Positions 27,101 to 34,022 of a stretch of DNA of 47,274 bases are shown here, one piece after another. Origin of the DNA: Sulfidibacterium sp964456625 (GTDB taxonomy: Bacteria > Bacteroidota > Bacteroidia > Bacteroidales > F082); NCBI GenBank assembly GCA_964456625.1, contig CAYWBO010000011.1:1-47274 (forward strand), in the 5' to 3' direction. Each line of letters begins with the position of its first letter. Position 1 is the first letter of the stretch. The notes beneath the pieces were generated by a model. It did no database searches, was not told the DNA's origin, and was given only the letters and a program-made list of their open reading frames with translations. The position numbers and the translations under genes were made by a program.

Positions 27101-27359
27101 AGAATTTCACGGTAAAGGTTTCGCCTGCCGTGACGGGAATGGCGGTCTGATTCTGAAAATCGCAGTTTCCCTGCGTTCCTGAATTCACTTCAATTTTAAC
27201 GGAATAGTTACCTCCATGAACAATTGTTGATTCCTGATAAGTACTGATATCTGTGTCCCCTGTCCAGTCGTTAGGCAATGTTTGACCGTGAACCAGTCCG
27301 GGAGTCAACCAAAGAAAAAGCACTGCCAGAAGGGAGGCAAGTGGTAGAAATTTTTTCAT
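24105..27359 (-). CDS. Secreted PLD-like phosphodiesterase with T9SS sorting domain (contains assembly gap)
   Basis: This large multidomain exported protein reads as about 1084 codons across a 100-N gap. In order it has a signal peptide (residues 1-26), a jelly-roll carbohydrate-binding-like domain (about 30-170), a fibronectin-III-like domain (about 185-295), the gap (about 302-335), OB-fold/DUF5689-like domains (about 345-545) and a second beta domain (about 546-640). Two phospholipase D-type HKD motifs follow (IMHNKFVIFD near 746 and IMHNKYMIVD near 925, each followed by WTGS), then a C-terminal type IX sorting domain (about 993-1084, beginning YPNPV). PLD-type enzymes cleave phosphodiesters in lipids or nucleic acids. 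The OB-like domain favours an extracellular nuclease, but this is inference. It is monocistronic. Confidence 0.85.
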   Translation of the reverse strand: MKKFLPLASLLAVLFLWLTPGLVHGQTLPNDWTGDTDISTYQESTIVHGGNYSVKIEVNSGTQGNCDFQNQTAIPVTAGETFTVKFWYQTSAHVKGRIALDWTGAAATYADYTDAGTTSWTEFTYSGTVPSGATDVKVRIRFYDQTGFSAPETQYIDDVTFESPTGTSLTVTNGDFESWQASSTGPDDPTGFSATPASKTEIDLAWTQNSNSDNVMVAYSSDGTFGTPASGTSYAADDGITGGGTVLYSGSATSYNHTGLTGGTHYYYKAWSVDGSTVYSGGVTADATTVKDEPTNQAASFXXXXXXXXXXXXXXXXXXXXXXXXXXXXXXXXXXGSAINYKTDGTVPTANATTNSASADYISIADARAQVGQTVTIKGIVTNGSELGSVRYLQDNTGGIAAYDASASDMSRGDSVILTGTVTNYNQLIEINPVSSFTVLSTGNQLPDPVVITPDQISETYEGQLVQIKGVVFDDGGKTFAKGSYSFSSGGQTGVIYVNSGTDLVGQTIPSVAVTLTAICSQYDYTDPNAGYQLLPRDMNDITRESSIYFTKPLDNTNFDKSSLDFSWSTNVAGTTGLFYGATASTVTSNIETGTGEALDHTVSLTGLDAGSITWVQAFSVNGSDTAKSSITPFATVSNSTDSIKVYFNTPVNTTYAAGKDAVYVQNGLDDTLINYINRAKYTIDMAIYNLNNSGLSNISAALVSAANRGVTVRVIGDGTTANLGFNYFAGTAVQYLKRPTSINGIMHNKFVIFDAESTNPDDPIVWTGSMNFTEEQVDQDANNVIIIQDQSLARTYQIEFEEMWGSTTGTPNAANAKFGPEKKDNTPHEFLINGKRVECYFSPTDGVNDQIIRHINTTNHDLEIASMLITRTEIASAIDTANMDGASVDVLTDKSQNSSTYTSVNTLLSSSLGGHYVYYDQPGIMHNKYMIVDEGDPSSDPIVWTGSHNWSASADADNDENSLVIHDATIANLYYQNFMSLYLTSGGVTAVKNFDENPVSGMNVYPNPVLQGNVNVSCFISQGENTGILQLVDMTGRTVFNRAVTLTNGENKLSYKFPATYKGAYIMRLITNKHIMNKIVLFE
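26355..26454. other. Scaffold gap of 100 Ns
   Basis: Exactly 100 N bases interrupt the PLD-like gene between its fibronectin-III-like and OB-like domains. A round 100 is the usual placeholder for a gap of unknown size, so true length and reading frame across it are unknown. Confidence 0.98.
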
Positions 27360-27966
27360 AATTAATAAATTTATGAGTTTTCAAAATATTTTGTTACACA
27401 TGATTCGCTTCCGACCTGTAATAGGTTCGAATCATAAATTCGCCCGTACGTAATGGAACAGCGAACTAAAAGTTCGTTATGTCCTTGTATTAATATTCTA
27501 TTGATCGGGATTTGTCTGGGCCTGATTTTCCCAAAATCGAAAATGGAATCCTGAGATTTAATTTATCTGACTGCAATTCCGGCCAGGCTAACCCTGTTTG
27601 CACATCACCTGATAAATATAAAAAGCCCCTAAATGAAAAAGTAATGATCGCTCTATAAATTTTCCCTTAATGAATACTAATTTGTCACAAAAATAGCAAC
27701 AAAATCCTAAAAAAACGAGGGTTACCAATTTATTAACCGCTGATTTTCTTTTCATTCCGCAAAAAAGAAAGGTATCATCTTTTTACCCTATATTTCGAGA
27801 AAAATTTCCCAAAACAGGAAATAAACAGGATTTTTTTCTATGGTTCTTGCGTTATCTTTTGTAATCGTAAATCAAGTTGTTAAAAACCTAACAATTTAGA
27901 ATGAAAACAACATCGTTTTTGAATCGCTTTTCATAATTTTGCAATTCCAAAAAAGAACGGAGCTCT
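27360..27966. other. AT-rich divergent intergenic region
   Basis: About 600 bases without a gene separate the PLD-like gene (minus) and hemG (plus). It holds a minus-strand -7 candidate at 27688-27695 (TATTTTTG on the minus strand) and the hemG -7 candidate at 27934-27941. The rest shows no open frame resembling a protein and no clear hairpin. The leader of the PLD-like mRNA would be over 300 bases if the minus-strand element is used. Confidence 0.6.
27934..27941 (+). promoter_or_regulatory. Candidate -7 element for hemG
   Basis: TAATTTTG matches TAnnTTTG and lies 25 bases before the start codon. Confidence 0.6.
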
Positions 27967-29328
27967 ATGGATAAGAAACAGAAGAAAGTAGCCATTGTCG
28001 GCGGAGGAATTACCGGACTCGTAACAGCTTTTAATCTAAAGAAAGAACAAATCCCTTTCACAATTTTTGAAAGTTCCAATCATATAGGCGGCGTGATCGG
28101 ATCGCACCGCGAAAACGGATTTTTATACGAAACAGGTCCCAACAGCGGAACCATTTCTCAACCGGAGGTAGTTGATCTCTTTGATGATCTGAAACAGGAA
28201 TGCAAACTGGAGATCGCCAATGACGCGTCCAGCAAGCGCCTGATCTGGAAAGGCGGCCGCTGGCACGCCATGCCATCCGGACTGGGCAGCGGCATCAGTA
28301 CCCCGTTGTTTTCACTGAAAGACAAATTCAGAATCCTGGGAGAACCTTTCCGCAAACCGGGCACGGATCCCAACGAAAGTCTTGCCGATCTTGTAAAAAG
28401 AAGAATGGGCCAAAGTTTTCTCGACTACGCCATCGATCCTTTTATTCTGGGTATTTACGCAGGAGACCCACAGTATATTGTGCCTAAATATGCCCTACCA
28501 AAACTCTACAACCTGGAGCAGAATTACGGCAGCTTTATCGGCGGTGCCATCAAAAAGCGCAAGGAGCCGAAGGACGAAAACCAGAAAAAAGCCACCGGAA
28601 AGATCTTTTCGGTGGAAGGCGGATTGGAAGAACTTGTCAAAGCGCTGGTCAGAAAGCTGGGCCAGGAAAACATCAGGACTGAGTGCAAAAACCTGGACAT
28701 TAAACCTGTTGAAAACGGTTTTGAAATCAAGGGCCAGGACATCAACGATACTTTTACCCATGTGGTCAGCACGGTAAATTCGGCCGAGGTAGAAAAACTT
28801 TTCCCGTTCGTCGGCAAAGAAGCGTTGGCACCCATCACCTGCCTGAAATATGCACGGGTTACAGAAGTTGCCGTAGGATTCAAGAAATGGAACGGCATTC
28901 CGTTGGATGCTTTTGGCGGACTGATCCCTTTCAGGGAAAACCGGAATTTACTGGGGGCGCTATTCATGTCAACGCTGTTCAAAAACCGTGCCCCGGAAGG
29001 TGGTGCCTTGATCACCACTTTTGTAGGCGGCATGCGTAAGGAGAAACTGGCAGATTTGAGGGGTACCGAACTCGAAAATCTAATCGCAGATGAAATGAAG
29101 ATCATCATGGGGATGAAAGATTTCAAACCCGATCTGTTGAAGACCAAAAGTCATAGTCGTGCCATTGCACAGTACGGCGCCGACTCGGCAGGAAGAATTT
29201 TGGCCATCGAAACTATCGAGAAGAAGTATCCTGGATTAATCCTGGCGGGCAGCATGATCGGCGGTATTGGCATGGCGGACCGCATCAAACAAGGTCGTAC
29301 GGTCACAGAGCGGATCGTTCAGTCATAA
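27967..29328 (+). CDS. hemG: Protoporphyrinogen oxidase (HemG/HemY type)
   Basis: This FAD enzyme, 453 residues, converts protoporphyrinogen IX (or coproporphyrinogen III in some lineages) to the porphyrin in haem synthesis. The N-terminal dinucleotide-binding motif VAIVGGGITGLVTAF is followed by FESSNHIGG and the GPNSG segment. The central region has the FISGVYAGDP-like IDPFILGIYAGDP. The C-terminus has the FAD-contact block LAGSMIGGIGMADRIKQG. The length is typical. It supplies haem that the fused CcsBA protein of this window would use, although the genes are 9 kb apart. It is monocistronic with its own promoter element. Confidence 0.93.
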   Translation: MDKKQKKVAIVGGGITGLVTAFNLKKEQIPFTIFESSNHIGGVIGSHRENGFLYETGPNSGTISQPEVVDLFDDLKQECKLEIANDASSKRLIWKGGRWHAMPSGLGSGISTPLFSLKDKFRILGEPFRKPGTDPNESLADLVKRRMGQSFLDYAIDPFILGIYAGDPQYIVPKYALPKLYNLEQNYGSFIGGAIKKRKEPKDENQKKATGKIFSVEGGLEELVKALVRKLGQENIRTECKNLDIKPVENGFEIKGQDINDTFTHVVSTVNSAEVEKLFPFVGKEALAPITCLKYARVTEVAVGFKKWNGIPLDAFGGLIPFRENRNLLGALFMSTLFKNRAPEGGALITTFVGGMRKEKLADLRGTELENLIADEMKIIMGMKDFKPDLLKTKSHSRAIAQYGADSAGRILAIETIEKKYPGLILAGSMIGGIGMADRIKQGRTVTERIVQS

Positions 29329-29540
29329 GTGCTCAAAATGCGCTAAAAAAGTGCGCTAAGGTTTTTGAAAAGTCAAACGATGGTCAAGCCGTTGTCAGGC
29401 CACAGTGAGTAAGCGGTAAGACAGTCGAATATATCACACAGAAAATCCAAAAAAGTTTAAGTCGGTCAAACCTTTGAACTTTCTTTCTAAAAGTAAGTTA
29501 AAGGCTACAAACTATTTTGACAGGAAAACCGTTAATTTTA

Positions 29541-29548
29541 TACTTTTG
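29541..29548 (+). promoter_or_regulatory. Promoter for tatA with -33 TTTG
   Basis: TACTTTTG (TAnnTTTG) is preceded by TTTTG at 29515-29519 with a 21-base spacer, close to the Bacteroidetes -33/-7 arrangement. It lies 23 bases before the GTG start. Confidence 0.65.
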
Positions 29549-29571
29549 TTCAAACTAAAAAGTATCAAACT

Positions 29572-30234
29572 GTGAGTTTATTATTTTTGGATTTAGGCAC
29601 AGGAGAGGTTTTACTGATCGTATTGGCAATCTTTCTTGTATTTGGACCTGGTAAAATACCGGAATTGGCCAGAGGCCTTGGAAAATTTGTAAGCGAAATC
29701 AAAAAGGCTTCCGAAGATGTGAAAAATGAGATCAATCGGGAAGCGGACCGCATCGAACGGGAAACAAAGCTGAAAGAATACCAGAAAAAGCTGGATTTGG
29801 ATGGAAACACAGAAGACGAAGCTAATGGCGAAGAATCGCAGCCTGCCCAAAAGAAAAAAACGCCCAAAGCCAGATCTTCTGCTAAGAAAACGACGCCTGC
29901 GAATGCCGATATCGTGAGTGAGGAACAGGATGTCAGGCCGGTGGCAAAAAAGGCAACCCCGAAAAGAAAACCGGCGGCTTCGGCAAAAAGCAAAACCACC
30001 ACCGGTAAGGAAACAAAAGCCACTGCCCGGAAGACAGGGACTACAGCTAAAAAGAAGCCGGCTAGTGCAAAAGAGGCGAAATCCGGGGAAAAAGAAGTGA
30101 AAAAGACTCCTGCCCGGAAACCGGCAGCAAAAAAAGCTAAGTCGACAGCAAAAGAAAAAACGCCTGAGACGGTTGTAAAGAAAGAAGTAAACTCCACGAA
30201 ACCGGTTGCTGAAATCGCTAAGAATCAATCCTAA
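29572..30234 (+). CDS. tatA: TatA-family twin-arginine translocase protein with long basic tail
   Basis: TatA forms the translocation pore for folded proteins in the inner membrane. Residues 8-24 form the single helix (LGTGEVLLIVLAIFLVFGPG), followed by the hinge FGPGKIPELARGLGKF and the amphipathic helix to about residue 65. The start is GTG. Family members are usually 60-90 residues, but this one has 220. Residues about 85-215 form a low-complexity tail very rich in Lys, Ala, Pro and Thr (repeats such as KKATPKRKPA and AKKKPASAK), reminiscent of histone H1-like and AlgP-like tails. tatC is not nearby. Read-through into the downstream PorE-like gene (19 bases on) is likely. Confidence 0.88.
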   Translation: MSLLFLDLGTGEVLLIVLAIFLVFGPGKIPELARGLGKFVSEIKKASEDVKNEINREADRIERETKLKEYQKKLDLDGNTEDEANGEESQPAQKKKTPKARSSAKKTTPANADIVSEEQDVRPVAKKATPKRKPAASAKSKTTTGKETKATARKTGTTAKKKPASAKEAKSGEKEVKKTPARKPAAKKAKSTAKEKTPETVVKKEVNSTKPVAEIAKNQS

Positions 30235-30253
30235 ACTATTCTCAATACAGAAA

Positions 30254-32737
30254 ATGCCGAAGGAAAATGATATGGTCATGTCAAAAGCAGGGAAGTCTTT
30301 TATGTTGGTGCTTCTCTTCCTGTTGCCTGTCCTCTCCTATTCCCAGCATCTGGGCCGGCTGAAAACAGCGGATCAGCTCTATGAGAGTCAGCAGTACTGG
30401 AATGCCTTAAAAAAATACGAAAAAGCTTACAATAAAATCAGTAACAACCGCGAAGAGAAAAACGTCATCGCCTACCGCATGGCGAAATGCTTTGTGATGA
30501 CGCAGAATTATTCGCGCGCAGAGTTCTATTACCGGCATCTGGTACGTTACGGTTACGACAAGAAACATCCCGTGGTATTGCTGGACCTGGCAGACCTGCT
30601 GAAAATGATCGGCAAGTTTGATGAAGCGTTGAAATTTTACAAAGATTACGAGGATCAGGTACCCAACGACCCACGGGGGAAGCTGGGAGAAGAAACCACG
30701 AAACTGGTGCAGAACTGGATGGAACACCCTACCAAGTATCAGATCCAGGATGTCCGGGAGATCAATTCCCGGGAATCAGATTTTGCACCTGCTTTCCTTT
30801 CCGGGAACTACAACCAGCTGGTTTTCACTTCGAACCGCAAAGAAAGCACAGGAAAAGACATCGACAATTGGACGGGAATGAAATTCACCGACCTTTTCCA
30901 GACCCAGCTGGATCGCAACGGGAAATGGACCGCGCCGGTTTTACTGGATAAATCAGGAAATATAAATACCAAGGCTAACGAAGGTGCCGCCACACTAAAC
31001 AACCAGTACAACGCTCTTTACTTTACGCGATGCAAGAAAGTCGAGGATAAAAAAACCGGATGCCAGATATACAAGTCGGTACGCATCGGCCGGAATTGGG
31101 GGAAACCGGAACTGGTGAAGATCTCAGGCATAGACAGCACACAGACCGTGGGCCAGCCAACCTTAAGCGCGGATGAGCTTACACTGATCTTTTCTTCCGA
31201 TAAAAGAGGTACGCTGGGCGGCAACGACCTCTGGATCGCCACACGTAAAAGCAAGAGCATGCCTTTCGGCCATGCGTTTAACCTGGGGCCTGTCATCAAC
31301 ACCAAAGGAAATGAAGTCTTTCCTTTCCTGAGAAATGACAGCACACTCTATTTCTCTTCCGACGGACACGGCGGCATGGGCGGCCTGGATATTTTTGTTT
31401 CACGCAAAGATTCCACAGGCCAATGGGGTAAACCTGTTAATTTGCGTTATCCCATCAATTCGACTTTTGATGATTTTGCGATCGTTTTTGAACCGGATGC
31501 CAACAAGGGTTATTTTAGTTCGAACCGGAAAGGCGGAAAAGGCAAAGAAGACATCTACTCTTTTATCCAACCTACGGTAAGCTTCACATTGTCGGGCACC
31601 GTTCAGGACGAACAGACCCTTTTCGGGATGCCTGACATCAAGGTGTTGCTTTCCGCTGCAAAAACACATCCGCTGAGTACCATCACCAACGATAAAGGAT
31701 ACTATTCCTTTGAGAAAAGCCAGATACGAAAAAACACGGCATACACCGTAACTGTGGGCGCCGAGAATTATTTCACAACTTCTTCTGACTTTACGACGGA
31801 AGGAAAGCAATTCAGTCAGGATTTCAAGATCAACTTCTCCATGAAGCGCATTCCGTCCCGACCCATCGTGTTGCCGGATATCCTGTATGATTTCGGAAAG
31901 TGGGATCTGAAACTGCAATTCCAGGATTCGCTTCAGGGGCTGGTACAGCTTTTGCGCAATAATCCCAAGCTGGTCATAGAACTGGGTTCCCACACCGATT
32001 CAAGAGGTTCGGTAGAAAGCAACGACATCCTTTCCCAGAAGCGGGCACTTTCTGTGGTGAACTACCTTATCATGCGTGGGATCAATCCAGGAAGGCTGGT
32101 AGCCAAAGGCTATGGGGAACGCGTCCCGAGAACATTACAGAAAGACATCCGAAAAGACGGTTTCTTCTTACAAAAAGGAACCACTCTCACTGACAGTTAT
32201 ATCAAAGGACTGAAAAATCCGGCGGAAGAAGAATTAGCTTACGCCCTGAACCGGCGAACGGATTTCAGGGTGCTGCGAAGAGACTTTTCTCCTTCTGAGT
32301 CCTCGGCTGCAGCCGACACCAGCATGACCATCGCCATCAATCAACCACAGAACTCGGTTCCCTTTACCAAGAACAAAACCAATGGCTTATACGTTGCGCA
32401 CTGCGTGATCAACGGCTATTCAGAACCCTTTAGCTACGATGCTAACAACAGCGCACAGATCTCTGTGCAACAGGCAGTAAGGATGCTGCAGGAAGGTGTG
32501 ATTACGAAAAATGACTTTGAAAATCCGGAAGTCGTTCTAAGAAACAACACAGTGGCAAACCATGCCATCGTAAACCTGAAAAATATTACTATTGCCGGTA
32601 AAACGGTTAAAAACGTACAGTTCATTGTCTCCCAGGACCTCTATTTCGGGATCGTGATAGGACGACAGGTTCTGCGGCAATTCGGTAATTACCAGTTCGA
32701 TACCAAAACAAATCTTTTGATCATCCATGAAAAATAA
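30254..32737 (+). CDS. PorE-like TPR-PD40-OmpA protein with C-terminal retropepsin-like domain
   Basis: This is an exported 827-residue envelope protein. The signal peptide (about residues 9-31) is followed by TPR-like helices (about 35-145), PD40 beta-propeller repeats (about 165-440, with SSDKRGTLGGNDLW and SSDGHGGMGGLDIF) and a carboxypeptidase-regulatory-like domain (about 445-535). An OmpA peptidoglycan-binding domain follows (about 540-625, with SHTDSRGS and GYGERVPR). This order matches PorE, the T9SS component that anchors the machinery to peptidoglycan. A further domain (about 705-827) has the layout of a retropepsin-like aspartic protease, but the DTG motif reads DANN (Asp729). The start could also be 30272 or 30278. 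The gene overlaps purM by 11 bases. Confidence 0.87.
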   Translation: MPKENDMVMSKAGKSFMLVLLFLLPVLSYSQHLGRLKTADQLYESQQYWNALKKYEKAYNKISNNREEKNVIAYRMAKCFVMTQNYSRAEFYYRHLVRYGYDKKHPVVLLDLADLLKMIGKFDEALKFYKDYEDQVPNDPRGKLGEETTKLVQNWMEHPTKYQIQDVREINSRESDFAPAFLSGNYNQLVFTSNRKESTGKDIDNWTGMKFTDLFQTQLDRNGKWTAPVLLDKSGNINTKANEGAATLNNQYNALYFTRCKKVEDKKTGCQIYKSVRIGRNWGKPELVKISGIDSTQTVGQPTLSADELTLIFSSDKRGTLGGNDLWIATRKSKSMPFGHAFNLGPVINTKGNEVFPFLRNDSTLYFSSDGHGGMGGLDIFVSRKDSTGQWGKPVNLRYPINSTFDDFAIVFEPDANKGYFSSNRKGGKGKEDIYSFIQPTVSFTLSGTVQDEQTLFGMPDIKVLLSAAKTHPLSTITNDKGYYSFEKSQIRKNTAYTVTVGAENYFTTSSDFTTEGKQFSQDFKINFSMKRIPSRPIVLPDILYDFGKWDLKLQFQDSLQGLVQLLRNNPKLVIELGSHTDSRGSVESNDILSQKRALSVVNYLIMRGINPGRLVAKGYGERVPRTLQKDIRKDGFFLQKGTTLTDSYIKGLKNPAEEELAYALNRRTDFRVLRRDFSPSESSAAADTSMTIAINQPQNSVPFTKNKTNGLYVAHCVINGYSEPFSYDANNSAQISVQQAVRMLQEGVITKNDFENPEVVLRNNTVANHAIVNLKNITIAGKTVKNVQFIVSQDLYFGIVIGRQVLRQFGNYQFDTKTNLLIIHEK

Positions 32738-33908
32738 GGCAACAGACTCCCAATCGAGATATACTCAGCGCGGTGTATCCGCGGCCAAAGAAGACGTTCA
32801 CAACGCCATCAAGAACCTTGATAAGGGCTTGTTTCCGAATGCATTTTGCAAGGTAATTCCGGATATTTTGGGTGGTGATGAAAACTATTGCAACATTATG
32901 CATGCCGACGGAGCAGGAACGAAATCGTCCCTGGCCTATCTTTACTGGAAAGAAACCGGCGACATAAGTGTCTGGGAAGGCATTGCCCAGGATGCCATCG
33001 TGATGAACACCGATGACCTTTTGTGTACCGGTGTTACTGACAACATCCTGCTTTCTTCCACCATCGGCCGTAATAAGAACCTGATCCCGGGCGAAGTTGT
33101 GGCCGCACTGATCAACGGTACAGAGGCATTCCTGGAGAAAATGCGCAAATTGGGAGTTGGTATGCATCTCACCGGCGGTGAGACGGCCGATGTAGGAGAT
33201 CTGGTACGGACTGTCATTGTAGATTCCACGGTCACGGCACGCATCAAAAGAGAAGAAATCATCGAAAACCATATTCAGCCGGGAGATGTGATCGTGGGGC
33301 TGGCTTCTTTCGGAAAAGCCACCTACGAAGAAAAATACAATGGCGGCATGGGCAGCAACGGGCTGACTTCCGCTCGCCACGATGTCCTGGAACACGCTCT
33401 GGCTGCTGCTTATCCTGAAAGTTACGATCCACACGTACCAGACGATCTGGTGTATTCCGGCAAGCTAAAACTTACCGACAAATCACCTGTAGGAGGAATG
33501 ACTGTAGGAGAACTCATCTTGTCACCCACGCGCACGTATGCTCCCATCATGAAATCTATTTTCAAAGCGCATAAAAAACAGATCCACGGCATCATTCACT
33601 GCAGCGGAGGGGCACAAACCAAGGTTTTGCATTTTATAGAACAGTTGCATGTCGTCAAAGACAACCTCTTCCCCACTCCCGAATTGTTCGGGATGATCCG
33701 CAAACAATCCGGCACTTCGTGGAAAGAAATGTACCAGGTTTTCAACATGGGGCACCGCATGGAACTCTATGTTCCTGAATCTGCTGCATCCGAATTGATC
33801 GCCATCTCCCAATCCTATGATGTGGATGCCCGGATCGTGGGACATGTGGAAAAATCCGATTCGAAAAAGCTGACCATCAAAACAGACCACGGAACATTCG
33901 AATATTAA
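32727..33908 (+). CDS. purM: Phosphoribosylformylglycinamidine cyclo-ligase (AIR synthase)
   Basis: PurM makes aminoimidazole ribonucleotide in purine biosynthesis using ATP, in the cytoplasm. The 393-residue protein belongs to the longer Bacteroidetes form. It has the N-terminal YTQRGVSAAKEDV, HADGAGTKSSLAY (which corresponds to the DGVGTK loop), DAIVMNTDDLLCTG, the HLTGGETADVGD block and a C-terminal GGAQTKVLHF region where the usual form has GGG. The start overlaps the end of the PorE-like gene by 11 bases in another frame, indicating coupling. The combination of a surface-protein gene and a purine gene in one transcript is probably a lineage-specific arrangement. Confidence 0.93.
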   Translation: MKNKATDSQSRYTQRGVSAAKEDVHNAIKNLDKGLFPNAFCKVIPDILGGDENYCNIMHADGAGTKSSLAYLYWKETGDISVWEGIAQDAIVMNTDDLLCTGVTDNILLSSTIGRNKNLIPGEVVAALINGTEAFLEKMRKLGVGMHLTGGETADVGDLVRTVIVDSTVTARIKREEIIENHIQPGDVIVGLASFGKATYEEKYNGGMGSNGLTSARHDVLEHALAAAYPESYDPHVPDDLVYSGKLKLTDKSPVGGMTVGELILSPTRTYAPIMKSIFKAHKKQIHGIIHCSGGAQTKVLHFIEQLHVVKDNLFPTPELFGMIRKQSGTSWKEMYQVFNMGHRMELYVPESAASELIAISQSYDVDARIVGHVEKSDSKKLTIKTDHGTFEY

Positions 33909-34022
33909 TTTCCTATTAAATAAATTGTTTTTGAAAGTTTTTTGTGATTTTATCACTGAAAAAATTCACAATTTCTTATAATTGCAGATAAATTCTTCAT
34001 TTTTCCACTAAATCTGCGTTCT

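Noticed and set aside
29339..29359. Two direct copies of TGCGCTAA after hemG
   Set aside because: Only two short copies are present with no hairpin, so chance cannot be excluded.
29565..30279. Long minus-strand frames opposite tatA (210 and 222 residues)
   Set aside because: They mirror the low-complexity Lys/Ala-rich tail of tatA, giving Phe/Arg/Ser-rich products without any family resemblance. The plus-strand frame has a clear TatA N-terminus and promoter.
33942..33970. Hairpin GTGAT-TTT-ATCAC after purM
   Set aside because: The stem is followed by an A-run rather than a T-run on the plus strand, so it is not a convincing terminator for purM.
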